Below, one piece after another: positions 45,816 to 57,775 of a DNA stretch of 64,000 nt. A program made the translations under genes and the position numbers. This stretch comes from Heliocidaris erythrogramma (lineage: Eukaryota > Echinodermata > Echinoidea > Camarodonta > Echinometridae): NCBI GenBank assembly GCA_025617745.1, contig CM046858.1, forward strand, positions 31,386,534 through 31,450,533, written 5' to 3'. The notes beneath the pieces are model-generated. The model did no database searches, had not been told where the DNA came from, and worked only from the letters and a program-made list of their open reading frames with translations. Every line of letters starts with the position of its first letter. Position 1 is the stretch's first letter.

Positions 45816-46474
45816 GTAAGTACTTATGACAAGACATATTTTATAATTACACCCTTGTGACCCAAGACAGTTTCTTATATGAACTCACAAAAGGCCACCT
45901 ACGATGGCCTTTGGTGGCTTAGATGAAAAGATCATACCAGCCATTCTGAATTTGGTGGGGGCGTTGAAAGGACGTCCTTGACACAATTGTGGATTGAAAA
46001 AAGGTGACAGAGGTGATCATACACAAATAAATGCATAAGAGAGTTTGATGTTGGATATATAAATATTTTCATAAAAAGAGGTCTATAAATACAGTTAACA
46101 GCAGAATTATTCATATCCCTTGTAATTTGAAGTCTTATGCAGAGCTGCCAACCGTTACAAAAAAATCGTATTTGTTACGAAAATCCGAGGGGAATACAAA
46201 AAGACGAAAACACATCCAAAAAGTACGAATTCTGAGCTGATTTAAAGGGAAATCCAACCTTTTTCTATTGATATTCTATGAAGCGTAACTTGCTGATTAA
46301 TTTGACACCAAATTTACCAAAATTGAACAGCTATGAAGAAAGTTATAGAATGTTTTAGATCTCACCAAACACTTCTTTCACCCGTCGTCTGCTGCACATG
46401 GGGGCCGCCATTTTCCACGAATGACTTATCTGTGGACAACTGGCTAGTCTAGATTGTGTCCCTTCTTTATATTC

Positions 46475-46975
46475 TTTTATTTGGTTTATTCCCCTACCCT
46501 GCTCTTTCTCTACATGCATATCCCACACAGGGCGCAACTCTCCAGTAATCGCGCAATCCCCAAAATTGGGCGGATTTGCAAAGGACTCTTATTGTTCGAA
46601 TCACGCGATACGGAGACACAAAAAAAAAATTGGGGGCAAGTTCTATTATGTTTCTCTAAATACTTGTTCTTTAAATATTTCTCTGAATATTTAATTACAT
46701 TGTTCACTTTTTGAAAAAGCAAGGCCACAAACCAGTAATTAATTCAGAGCACAATTGCCATTGTGTGTTGCAGTTGAAATTCCAGAACACCTTTTTAACC
46801 CAGAGTCATGAATCATTAATGACACTGGACCGCAAAAGGTTGGGAGAAACGACAGCTGCAAAACACAATGGCAATTGTTGTGTTCTGAATTAATTGCTTA
46901 TACACACAGAGTCGCGCTCTGTGTGGGATATGCGTGTAGAGAAAGAGCAGCATATCGGAACAAACCAAATAAAAA
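46475..46975. repeat. Two nested palindromes inside the TTAA element
   Basis: Outer arms are 46475-46536 and 46913-46975 (sharing CTGCTCTTTCTCTACA and GCATATCCCACACAG). Inner arms are 46736-46775 and 46853-46895 (sharing TTAATTCAGA and CAATTGCCATTGTG). Together with the element's own termini, this makes three concentric inverted repeats, probably MITE-in-MITE insertions. Confidence 0.8.
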
Positions 46976-47004
46976 ACTAGAATTTAATTCGTCATGAGGA
47001 CGAA

Positions 47005-49827
47005 TTAGGTGGTCTCTCTTTCAATTTGTATGATCAGGATCGTAATCAGGATGATCGTAATAATGAGGAAATACTAAACTGAAGATAGGAAGTCAAGAAT
47101 GCCGTGAATGGAGATGCTTCTTGAGGACAGGAATGTAGCAAAATGTGTGAAACGGTCATTATAAAATGATTATGGTGATGATGATAATGGTGATAATTAT
47201 AATGATGAAGATGATATAATGATGATGGTTATAATAATGATTATGATAGAATGATGATTGGTGATGATATAATAATAATAGCGATAATGATCATGACAGT
47301 GATGGTGATGATGATGATGTAATGATGATTATGATGGTGATGATAATCATGATAATGAAGGGGATAATGATGAAGATTGATGATGTGATAATGGTGATGA
47401 TTATGGTGATTATTATGAAGATGATTGATGATATAATGATGATTGTGATAATGATGATAATGATGGGGATAATGGTGATGACCATGACTGCAATGACAGT
47501 GACCTTAACCATTCCAAATATGAAAGAGAAATCACATTTTCTTATGAAGATATGACCATAAGTTGATTTGTACAAAATGGCGCCTAGATGACGTCACGAT
47601 AACCTGATGACCTTGAAAAAGATGTGGGAACTTGACCTTATTAGGACCGATGACTGACGAAAATGTGAAGATAATTGAGTGAGCCAATTTTGAAAAATTG
47701 TGATATCAAATAGGACTAATGATATTGCAGGATAGCTTTAATACACTTCAGGGAATTGGATTTTCCATAGGGTTATACATAAACTACTGCACACAAGCAA
47801 AAAAAAAAAAATTTAATGACCACACCGGGGATCGAACCTGGGTCACCAGAGTGAGAGGTAAGTGCTTTGACCAATATACCAAAATATTTCCCATAGAGAT
47901 AAACGAAAAACGGGATTCTCAAATCCATTTTGTAGTGAAAAATTGGGCATGATCCCGACATCTGATCAAAAATTGGAGACCACACTTATGAAAGCTTATA
48001 GTCTCGGCTATAACATACTAAAATCTGGAAGAAAATAGACCAAAAACAACTGAGATACAGCTCAGAGAACAATGTCATGTAGATTCATGATTCGAAAAAA
48101 AAAATCATCTTCCATAGACATAACACGCAAATATGGAAAATGCTGACATGGCATCTTTAATTGAAAATTTCACTGTGATGACGTCATCAAAATGAAAAAT
48201 GGTGGTGACTGTTCTTGTAGAGAATTGTCTCAGCTATAGCATATCAAAATCTGGGCGAAAAACGACCAATTACGAATCTAGAGCCAAATTTGCATAAATG
48301 TGAGACGTCAAAATATGAAAAACAGAAATTTTGAATTCTGGCGCCATTTTGATGACGTCATAATGTTTATAAGGGTCAAATGATACATGAAATCATATCT
48401 ATGATTCATCCCCTACCCAAAGAGGAAAAAAAATTGGGGGGTTTATGGACTATTATGAGAGCTAGAGTTAATTTTGTAGAGGCATGTTTTTGCACGTTTT
48501 TATGTTATTTAGACGCGCGCATGGATTCTGAACTTTGACGCGCCCGTACGACCTTATTATTGTCTCGCCCACTGGAGGTGAAGGAGAGACTAAGGGATCC
48601 AAATGTCGTCCGGCCGTCGTCCGTCCGTCACAAACGTTATGACAGATAACTTTGCAACCGTCACTCACTTTTCAACCAAACTTGGGTTGTAGATGCACTG
48701 AGGGGACCTGCATGTTATGGTGCCGTTGGAGGTCACATGATAGGGTCAAAGGTCATTTGAGGTCATACGTTAAAGTTTACCTGCAAGACCCTCTTATGAC
48801 AGATAACTTTGCAACCGTCACTCACTTTTCAACCAAACTTGGGTTGTAGATGCACTGAGGGAACCTGCATGTTATGGTGCCGTTGGAGGTCACATGATAA
48901 GGTCAAAGGTCATACCTTAAAGTTTACCTGCAAGACTCTTATGACAGATAACTTTGCAACCATCACTCACTTTTCAACCAAACTTGGGTTTTAGAAGCAA
49001 GTGGGGGACCTGCATGTTATGCTGCCATCAGAGGTCACATGGTAAGGTCAAAGGTCATTTCAGGTCAAACATTATAGTTTACCCGCAAGACTCTCTTATG
49101 ACATAACTTTGTAAACGTCACTTTCCAAACAGTAATGTAGATATATGCAAGCATAACTTATGCAGATTTTTGCACTTGGGGGACCTGTTGCATGGCAACA
49201 GAGATCACGATAGTCCTAGTTATCGCATGTGGGCGAGACACATTATCGCTAATGCCTTGTTGATTGAAATTGATTCCAAGTTGATGGAAATGATGAAGAA
49301 AAGTGTCGGGATTGCAAATCAATCGAAAAAACAGCGATTTAACGTTATTTACGACTTGTGCGTGCATATAACACGTGCGCGGACGCTTACGCACGGAAAT
49401 TTTTGAAATGCTCAAAATGACTTGAAACGTGTGCAGACTTGATCCTACATGATTTTGAGCATTTTTAAATTTTGACGCGCGCGTACGCACACATCTTGAC
49501 TTCTCGATGACCTGTGAGGACATGACTTGATGACCCATCAAGTGAAGTTTATGTGATGTGAATATAGTTGATTTTTGATGATGGATTATGAAGATATAAT
49601 CAATCTTTTAAATTTACAAAATGATGACGTCATGATGACCTGATGACCTCCAAAAGCTTAATGGACTATGCCATGATTGACCTCATACATGACATGAAAC
49701 TCGATGATATTGACCTGGCCGATTTTGAGATTTGGTGGGAACAAAAATTTGTCATAAAAATAAATAATAAAGAAGAAAATTCTGACAAAATTTAAAGGTG
49801 ATCTGTCGATACCGACAGACCACCTAA
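47005..49827 (-). repeat. Interspersed repeat Y, copy 2 (inverted relative to copy 1)
   Basis: Ends TTAGGTGGTCT (47005-47015) and AGACCACCTAA (49817-49827) are inverted repeats. The sequence follows copy 1 (33210-35391) in reverse, including the GAT microsatellite, the tRNA-like segment (47820-47884) and the TGACGTCATC and GCGCGCGT blocks. Confidence 0.9.
48563..49259 (+). mobile_element. GTCTCGCCCA element with DR1-bearing tandem core, inserted in repeat Y
   Basis: Copy 1 reads straight through here (reverse complement of 33781-33806), so this 697-bp block is an insertion. TGTCTCGCCCAC (48561-48572) and GTGGGCGAGACA (49229-49240) are inverted ends. Three units of about 155 bp carry ATGACAGATAACTTTGCAAC and GGTCAAAGGTCAT (48743, 48900, 49045). 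About 20 bp after the right inverted end is also absent from the empty site. Single-strand (Helitron/Helentron-like) insertion is possible but unproven. Confidence 0.8.
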
Positions 49828-50083
49828 AAAGAAAAGAAAAAAAGATAGAATCTAGGCTAGGAATAGTCCACAGATACGTCATTCGTGGAGGAAGTCCACT
49901 GCAAACACAGAAAATGGGGGCCCCCATGCATGTGCAGCAGACGATGGGCAAAAGTCATGTTTGGGGATCATCATTCTATAACTTTCTTCATAGCTGTCCA
50001 ATTCTGCTAAATTTGGTATCAAATTAACCAGCAAGTTACGTTTCATATAACATCAATAGAAAAAAATAAGGTTTGATTTCCCT

Positions 50084-50744
50084 TTAATATGCACGTTGCG
50101 CACATGTTGACACTCAAACTTTCACACCCATATTGTATTATTTTCACTGTTCCTGTTAAATATTTCAATTTTTATAGATGTGATAGAATAAAGAATCCCT
50201 TCCTTATATGAAAATAAGTTACAATAATGATGATTTTACATGTTCCATATGGAGTCAAACCATGTTTTACATTATAGAAGCAATATAAATGAAATATATA
50301 TTTCATATAATAAAATACGTAAGGAAAAGTGAGTGCATGACATCATCGGTTCACTCATTTGCATACCGCCCATGCTGTAACTTTCTTATTTTACATCCGA
50401 TTTCAGTGAAATTTTACCCTATTTATTCAAGTAAACTTGATATTAGGGTGGACTTGGCCTTTAAAAATTTTGGTATTTGGTGACTTGATTTGAAAAAAAG
50501 AATTTCATCAGCAAAATATGATTTTTCAGCTTGTCGAGTACGGAAAAGCTTGGCTAGAGGTTGGCAGCTCTGTGTTTGTTTTCAAAATGAAAGGTCACAT
50601 GATCAAGTACATGTACATATATCAGGACAAACCAATTTTTAATGAAAAACAAAATGAAACAAATTCACATCTTGGTATGAATAATTTGTTAACTGTATAT
50701 ACATATATGTATATATACAGTACAGTGCATCCCCCAAAAATTTA
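50084..50744. other. DHDDS intron e-f, no recognisable feature
   Basis: AT-rich sequence with TACATGTA and TATATGTATATA motifs near 50607-50716. Confidence 0.4.
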
Positions 50745-51160
50745 ACAGTCAGAAAAAGTCTCCCAAAATAAATATTTCAAAATATTTGGTAGAAATTTTC
50801 ATACCTGTGGATAGATTAGGGTCTCTTCTATCAAATGACACCAAAATGTATGGTAATATTTTGAGCTCGAGTGAGCAAAAGTGACTTTTGCGTAAGGGTG
50901 CAAAATCCAGACATTACAAGAATTAATATTTTGTGCTGGCTGGTATTAACCCATTTGAGAACCGTAAAAAGTCGACAGTTCGAAAAAGTCTCCCCAAATG
51001 AACATTACAAAATATGTTCATGAAATTTTTATACCTATGGATAGCTTAGGGTCTCTCCTATCAAATGACACCAAAACATCTAACGATATGTTATGCTTGA
51101 GTGAGCAAAAGCCATTGTGAAATTGTGCTAAATCCATGGTTGACAAAACTTTGTATTGGC
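50745..51160. repeat. Tandem pair of about 225-bp units
   Basis: Both units contain CAGTC(A/G)-type start, GAAAAAGTCTCCC, ATACCT(G/A)TGGATAG, TTAGGGTCTCT and CTATCAAATGACACCAAAA, then GAGTGAGCAAAAG. The second unit starts near 50970. The divergence is moderate. No function is suggested. Confidence 0.75.
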
Positions 51161-51171
51161 TCTTTCTGGTA

Positions 51172-52248
51172 CAGCTTACTCTCGATATAACAAGATTTTG
51201 TTATAACGAGAGAATTCTCTCGGTCCCAAAAGTTTCCACATGCAAACCTATGGTGCACCAACCCGCTTACGAGATTTCCGTAATAACGAGCTTATTCTGT
51301 TGACCCCATGACAAAGAAAAAGATAAGAAATGCGTCCCGTTACAATGAGGAAAAGAAAAATTGGGGGAATGTCTGCTGATAACAAACTTCTCAAGAGATT
51401 GAAAGTACCGTTATATGCGCGAGCCAGACACACATCCTGTGATACATACATAACACATGCAAGACACGCATCCCGCATGCTCTACACATGTACAATGTAT
51501 GTATGAACCATCGATCTCTCCCACGTGGCTTCAAGTCGAGACCTGTCAATCAATGCATGTCGCGCGGTGTGTCTGATGAGTAGCGATTGATTGGCTATTC
51601 AGGGGGGCATAAAAACCCTGGCAACCATATATGACTGGAGCAGGGTTATGGTGTGATGATTATTCATGAGCGGTTCGGAAGGGAGTGTTGCGTGGCAGAC
51701 ATTATGATTGGCTAAAAAGTGTCTGTGCTAATGAATAGAGGTATGGACGGGGTGTGTGCTTATTTGAGTATCATGATTGGCTGAATAAAGACTGCTGTTT
51801 ACAGATAACGAAATGCTAGGTTTTCAGTTCGTCGTCACAATTACAAACCAATCAGACGAGCGAGACACTCTTATCTAAATCCATGTTCCCCTCATTTCCC
51901 GTTTTAAAACTGAATGTGTTCTTGTCCATCAGATTAAGATAACAACTTCTTTTGACAAGCACATTAACTGAAAATAACATCCATCTTACAGGCCAGCTTT
52001 GGGGATGGTGTATCTTCGTGTCATTTAAGTTTATTAGCTATTGAAACGGCAAAAATATATCAATGTCTGATGATGTGTTGAGCAAAAAAGAATCTTCTTT
52101 GCAGTTTGAAAACACAGGTTTCCAAGACGGCTCTGTATATGAAAACACAAAAAACACAATGTGTTTTTGTTTTGTATTCTGTTCGGTTTTAACGAGGAAA
52201 AAGGCCTGGTCCCTGGTCCCGACCTCGTTGTATTGAGAGAATAAGCTG
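51172..52248. mobile_element. Pogo/Tigger-like non-autonomous element
   Basis: TA at 51170-51171 and 52249-52250 flanks ends CAGCTTACTCTCGATATAAC and (reverse complement) CAGCTTATTCTCTCAATACAAC. CAG termini with TA duplication and internal TTATAACGAG motifs are typical of pogo-group Tc1/mariner elements. No transposase frame remains. The interior has several ATTGGCT (CCAAT-box) motifs at 51588-51784. Confidence 0.75.
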
Positions 52249-52252
52249 TATC

Positions 52253-52803
52253 AGTTTAAGGGAATCTTGAGTTCTGGGAAAAGTGAAAAATAATTTGTGA
52301 GCTTTCTCATTCCTTTTATGTCAGTTTGGAAGAACATCATAGTAGAAACATCCCCTGAAAAGGATTGCTCTTCAAATGCTCTTATATTTGTACTGTACTG
52401 CCCATTGCTGGAATACTCCCCAGGTAGCGAAGAATGTGCATACATGTACATTGTGTGCGGGCATGCCAGAATCCGATGACCGGGGTAATAACTCCTTTGT
52501 AAGCGCCTTGAGCATCCTCTGGGATGGATACGTGCACAATATAAAGCTATTATTATTATTTGAAATATGACTAGAAATAGCTGAAATGTTCGGGCGGAAC
52601 ATTCATGCCACGTGTGTGTAGTCCCATATACCCATTTCTGTGTGCAGTACATGTGCTTTTCAGCAAGATTGGGTCAATTTCTCATCTATATATTGACGAT
52701 TCCAAAACAACATAGTATAAAACATCAACCTTTTCCAATATCTTTGAGACAGTTTATTTCACAATATAGTTGCATAACCAGAACTCTGCTTTATCTTTAA
52801 GAG
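52253..52803 (-). repeat. Interspersed repeat, copy 2 (inverted partner of 8082-8473), split by a SINE
   Basis: Reading the minus strand reproduces copy 1 from TTAAAGATAAAGCAGAGTTCTGG to ATTCCCTTAAA. The match is broken at 52391-52557 by an insertion absent from copy 1. Confidence 0.8.
52391..52557 (+). mobile_element. SINE-like insertion with (ATT)n tail
   Basis: It is 167 bp, flanked by TATTTG on both sides (52385-52390, 52557-52562), though the ATT tail confounds one edge. It contains GTAAGCGCCTTGAGCATCC and CAATATAAAGC, then (TTA)n. Copy 1 of the host repeat gives the empty site near 8340. Confidence 0.7.
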
Positions 52804-53393
52804 TCTTGAAAAGGCTTAGAAACTTTCATATTCTGATCATAAAAAGGCAATTATGAAAGAATTTATGAAAGAATAGGATTTGTTTTCTGTATGTCTTGAC
52901 ATATCCCATCAAAACTTTAGGTTTCAGGCTAAATATTGATTTTCATATGTAAAGTTTCTGTGTTGTTCTGTTGAGTATATTGATGTCTTGATTAAGAAAA
53001 TAATGATAATTAATAATAATCTGGATTTTGAATTGTGTATGCTAGCAGCTCTGAATATGGTGTTGCACCAAATTTGGTGACAAAGTAGTAAAAGCAAAAG
53101 AAGAGAAAAGGGTCGTCAGGTTTTTAAATTTGCTTACAAAGGAAAAAGGGATGACCAGATTTCAAAATATGTCAACAGGTTTTCACATTTTTTCCCCCAA
53201 CAAGCTAAAGATTTTTTTTTTTAAAGTCATAGATATTTTAGATTTGCCAACAGCCTATGAAAATGTCAAGTTTGCCAACAGAAATTTTCTAGTTGGGTTT
53301 CACACTTCCCACAACCCGTCTTTAGTGACATCTCAGATAGTCAGTTACATCATAATGTTGTGGTAACCAGTGAATTTATTGATTACTTCACAG

Positions 53394-53651
53394 AGAGCAA
53401 AGGAAGCAATGTTTGATAACAGACGGAAAGCTGTCTTGGAATCCGACCACAGATGCGTCCTTGCGCAAATGAACACCAAGAAAGATACTATACTCTCCAA
53501 TCATGCAACAGTGCCAAGCAGTGACGATGCCTTCCATAAAAGACTTTCAAAGTACACTAGCGAACGGGAATCACGGATAGCCAAGTTTTTAGGATTGCTC
53601 AATGAAAGGAGAGAAAACTTTTTACTAAGTTTACTACCAGAAAGGACTTGA
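53394..53651 (+). CDS. DHDDS: DHDDS last coding exon, C-terminal helical tail and stop
   Basis: This exon encodes about 85 residues ending in a TGA at 53649-53651. The sequence is charged and helical (RAKEAMFDNRRKAVLESDH near the start, FLGLLNERRENFLLSLLPE at the end). It aligns with the C-terminal tail of animal DHDDS, which is family-specific and absent from bacterial UPP synthases. The acceptor is GATTACTTCACAG. With the five upstream exons it gives 280 residues against about 273 for the same part of the human protein, so no coding exon is missing downstream of exon a. Confidence 0.93.
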   Translation, partial: RAKEAMFDNRRKAVLESDHRCVLAQMNTKKDTILSNHATVPSSDDAFHKRLSKYTSERESRIAKFLGLLNERRENFLLSLLPERT

Positions 53652-55852
53652 TGCCAAATCATAGCGTAATTCTGCAATTGGAGGATTCTATTGACTTTCA
53701 ATTTTTTTTTTTTTTTTACTATTCCAAGATTTTTATAAATGAATTTATGAGAGAGATTATTGTCTTTATATTTTGAACAATGAATAAGCTTATGAGAATG
53801 TATCCTCAAGTTCCATTGTGTTTTGTACAATGTATATTACAAATTAACTTCTGTACTTTGTCCTAGTGATATTGTTGAATGCTGAGTGAAACGGCTTCTT
53901 TTCAAATTGCCATGGCAACAGTGAAACAGCAATTAAGTTTCAAATGACTTTAGTATATTTGTTTTGTTACTGTTACATTCAACCATTGAACTATTACAAT
54001 ATTTTTAAAGTATTACAAATTGCAGCAAAATTATTTTAAATTGATTGAGAAAATGAGGAATGCCTTCTTCCAGTAAATATTCCATTTAATTTTATTTCAG
54101 ATGGAGTAAGCTAGAGGTGCTTCAAACTCATCCGGAGGGATGTAAGAATATATATGCTCTATATCTCTTATATTATTAAGAACTTTTCTTCGTCATTTCG
54201 TACATTCACTTTGTTTTGTTTGAGATCATATCTATGGAGATTGCTCATTGATTTTTTTTTTGTATGTATGTATACTTGCAAAATGGATACCTCTTTCAAG
54301 TGCAAACTTGGGTAGTCATGGGAATGAAACTACATTTACAGAGAAACTGTAAGTCATTCTGAATGCTTTATCATGCAGTGTGTGGGTTATTTGGACCACC
54401 AAAATGTAAATAACTCACTGAAATTTACTAAAGCACTCACACGTATATATATATATATACATATGGATATATGGGGCTACCTATTCTGATTTCGTCCATT
54501 TCCCATGCTATTATTACTCAGCTATTGGAAATAGAGACCTGTATTCTACTAAAATTAAACGCTGACGTATTGATGATATTCTGCATTGTGGAGAAATGTC
54601 CGTTTTGGATGCGAGCAGTGTGGCGATTTTTGATGCTGTGCGGTACCTTATAAACTTTGAATTGGCAGATGTGTAAGACACTAGAAAACAAAATTCATGA
54701 AAGGTAGCAGCGCAAAAAAAAACTCACCCTAGAACATATCATGGGCGTTGATGCTGTCCCCAGCCTTTTTAGGGTTAACTGAATAATTAGGATACAGGCC
54801 ACATTATATTATGTAAAACTTGTTTTGCAGACATTTGCCTGTAGCTTGTGACAATACGTGTATTAAAATGTTATAGGTTTCTGTTAATATTTTTCTCTCT
54901 ACGGTCTCCAGAACTAAAGAAAAAAGACCTTTAATTATTGATATATACAAACATAAAGCAGATGAGTATGTCTATGCACACTGTACTTGTATGTTTCTTT
55001 TAAAAAGAACAACATTCTGTATAAGGTGTTATCATCATTGAATATTTCATTTGGGATCAAAGAAATGCATACAGGGTATTTGATATACAAATTCTTCATC
55101 AATTTGTGTTTTCAAAGAAGTTAAGAAATTAAATGTGGGACTCGTTCTCATATACAAAGTTAAATATAATTATTTCGTAAATCATCCGATTTACATGTAT
55201 TGTATATTCAGCAAACCTTGTGTATAAGCAGGAGTTGGTAAAATTCTTAAATATCAAATGCTGACAGAAGTTTATCTTTTCTCAAATGTATGTACTTAAT
55301 ATAAATTCTAATTCAGTGTAACTGTGCAAGCCTTGTCATATGAAAATATTTATTTCTCAAATTATATGTGTATAATATGTTACAAATAATGGAAAACATG
55401 GTATACAAGGCAACTCCAATTTGTTTTAACAGCTTAATTGGCAATAGGTTATGGTAATTTTTAAACAGTTCAGCAAGTCTAATACATGTATGTTGTCATA
55501 GGCAGTAATTTGCAACTAAGAGGAGGGAGGTTATATGTTAGTGCCCCGATGTATGCTCTGGGTACATAGATGTAGGGTTGAGGTTAGGAATGCAATTTTG
55601 TGTTAGGTTATAGGACAGGGACACCTGGTTAGGGTGAGGTATTGTTTGGTCAAGGGTTAAGTTAGGAAGCTAGTCTAAGATATTGACAGAAGCAATGGTC
55701 ACCGGAAAGTACATGTAGATACCCGTTTTTCTCTTTTTTATTCTCACCTTATCTAATTCTGCTCCATTTTCTTTCATCCCTTGAAGGTTCCTTTCTCAAG
55801 TCCATGAAAAATCAAACTGAGATTGCACCAAACATTAATTCCAATAAATAAA
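53652..55852 (+). other. Probable DHDDS 3' UTR and candidate polyadenylation signal
   Basis: After the DHDDS stop no splice or coding signal was recognised. The first good AATAAA I found is a double one at 55843-55852, giving a 3' UTR of about 2.2 kb if used. A GTTGCCATGG-like palindrome (TTGCCATGGCAAC) occurs at 53908-53920 and a TA microsatellite at 54445-54459. Confidence 0.4.
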
Positions 55853-57177
55853 TTTTATGTGTACATAATACATGTATGATTTGTTTGTATTGACATTTTA
55901 AAGTGGAGTCAAAACTACCCATTGAAATACAGTGGAACCTGTTTATAACTAGCTTGTTGGGGCCAAAGAAATTACCCCTTTATGAGGATTATGTACATGT
56001 CTAGTAGGAATGAATATTATGTTTATAACTTAGATCTTTAAAGATTTCAAACAGAATGGGGGGGGGCAAATTACCAAATAAATCTGACGACTAAACAGCC
56101 ATTAACACATTGAGCACAGTTGGTTTGGGATGATAATCTTTGCTGATTTATTAAATTCATATTCACATTCAAACAACAGTTGTATCACGCACTTAATGCC
56201 ACTGGAGGAAGCACTTAAACCTTCCATTTGTTGACGTCCAATATTGCAGCTTCATATAACAATACACATATACATAAAATTCAGGATGACTCAAAATTTA
56301 AAACAATGATAGTAGAGCTAAACTATTGAAGCAATGTACTCATTTGGAAAGAAAAGTGGGTCTATTGTGCATTTTACATTCCTGGAACATTTAAAACAAA
56401 TCAATTATGTCAAAAGAAGTCTGCCTTTTGTAAATCGCTTGGGGGGAGGAAGGCAAGATCTGAGAAACATGCTAATTGGCATGGAACCCTGCTTGAGGTA
56501 TTGTGTTTAGTATAGACAATCTTTATTTACAATACCGTGAGGATTTGGGGTCTTCGAATAGGCTCCCCCTGGCTCTTTTGGTCCCCTCCTTCCTGGGGAA
56601 CCGTTTCTTAGCTGAACTTCTTTCTGTGCTACATTTGTCTTTTTCATGCTTGAGGTATTATGTTGGGAGGAACATGTACACTGTAAAGATGTAAAAAAAA
56701 AAAAAAAGGGAGGGGGTGGGGGGTTCGGCCACTTCATATTTTAGGACTCTTTATTTCAATTTAATTTATTTCTACTTTTTACTCATATCATGGAAGCATT
56801 TCTAGGGTAGACTTCCTTTTGCAACAGCCACCCAAAATGAAAAGTATATATGGGGGGTTAGGGTTGCAGGTTTACGTAACGGCACATTTGGTTGGCTGTC
56901 GCATAAGGAAGTCATTCCTATTAACTAAATTGACATGAATGGGCAAAATGGCCCTCAATCACGCCGGTCCTCTAAGGGGTTGGGGTATGAATACGTATCG
57001 CGTCTCCCCTCATGCTGGGGTGGAGTGAAGAAAAAAGTAATTTGTGACCCATATAAGGGGGCCGTAAACCCTGAAAAGAAATGAAAAGAAATGACAATAA
57101 ATTTGTCCTTTATGCACGTTATGTTTTCATAGTCATAAAGGAGAACTAGAAATGTCCATTGCCGTGCAATGCAAATT
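55853..57177. other. Intergenic sequence between convergent DHDDS and malic enzyme
   Basis: No gene recognised. There is a short A-run followed by a G-rich block at 56694-56722. Confidence 0.45.
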
Positions 57178-57389
57178 TATCCCCCGGCACTGGCAGCGAT
57201 TCGAAGGAGGGACAAAGAACCTCCCCTAATCTACAATTCAAAAGAAATGTGACTTTTGACCCTATGAAAGATGGAACACTGGAGGTAGCTTCACCAAAAA
57301 CTGTAGAGGTCTAGAGTAATCTGATGGACCTCCATACAAAATCTGAAAGAAATCGGTCAACAAATGTGTCCTCCAGAATGCGACCATCC
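57178..57389 (-). repeat. Reverse-strand fragment of the TATCCCCCGGC tandem-repeat element
   Basis: It begins TATCCCCCGGCACTGGCAGCGATT and then reverses the right end of the element at 32750-33098 (the GACCTCCATACAAAATCTGAAAGAAAT and GTCAACAAATGTGTCCTCCAGAATGC types). Confidence 0.8.
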
Positions 57390-57775
57390 ATAAATTTGAA
57401 TTAATTTGCTCCGTCGCGTACATCATAGACTCATAGTATCACGAAAATAGATTTATATTTTAGTAAAATGGTAATTTTCAAAGAAAGACAAAATATATTT
57501 CGTTTTTAAAATATATGAATATATCTGTTAAATATTTTAAATCTCAAATGGGATTTTGTATCAGGAAGACCGACAATTTTTCCTTCGGATTAAAAATATC
57601 TTTATGTACACATCAAGAAAATGGCAGCCCCCAGGTATCACTAGCAGACGATACATTTTTCTGAGAAAATCTTGTATATTTTAATGCAAAATTACGTAGG
57701 GCAACAAGAAGGAATAGATTACATCTTTGAATATAAGCACATTTATATTTTGAGGTTAATTTCTCCGAGTATTAA
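57390..57775 (-). mobile_element. Fragment of the 14729-15633-type TTAA MITE
   Basis: Shares AATGGCAGCCCCCA, CTAGCAGACGATAC, TTTTCTGAGAAAATCTTG and the terminal GAGGTTAATTTCTCC with that element on the opposite strand. The other end is missing. Confidence 0.7.

Larger units (their letters stand above)
46246..50083. mobile_element. 3.8-kb TTAA-flanked composite element with about 230-bp inverted termini
   Basis: TTAA flanks both ends (46242-46245 and 50084-50087). The left terminus AGGGAAATCCAACCTTTTTC pairs with the right (AGGGAAATCAAACCTTATTT reverse complemented). Similarity continues inward for about 230 bp through CTATGAAGAAAGTTATAGAATG and GTCGTCTGCTGCACATG. The first bases resemble those of the elements at 11569 and 41726. 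The interior contains nested palindromes (46475-46975), repeat Y copy 2 (47005-49827) and a further insertion (48563-49259). It has no transposase. Confidence 0.85.

Noticed and set aside
51565..51600. CTGATGAG motif as a second hammerhead ribozyme
   Set aside because: No GAAA box or pairing stems follow at the required positions.
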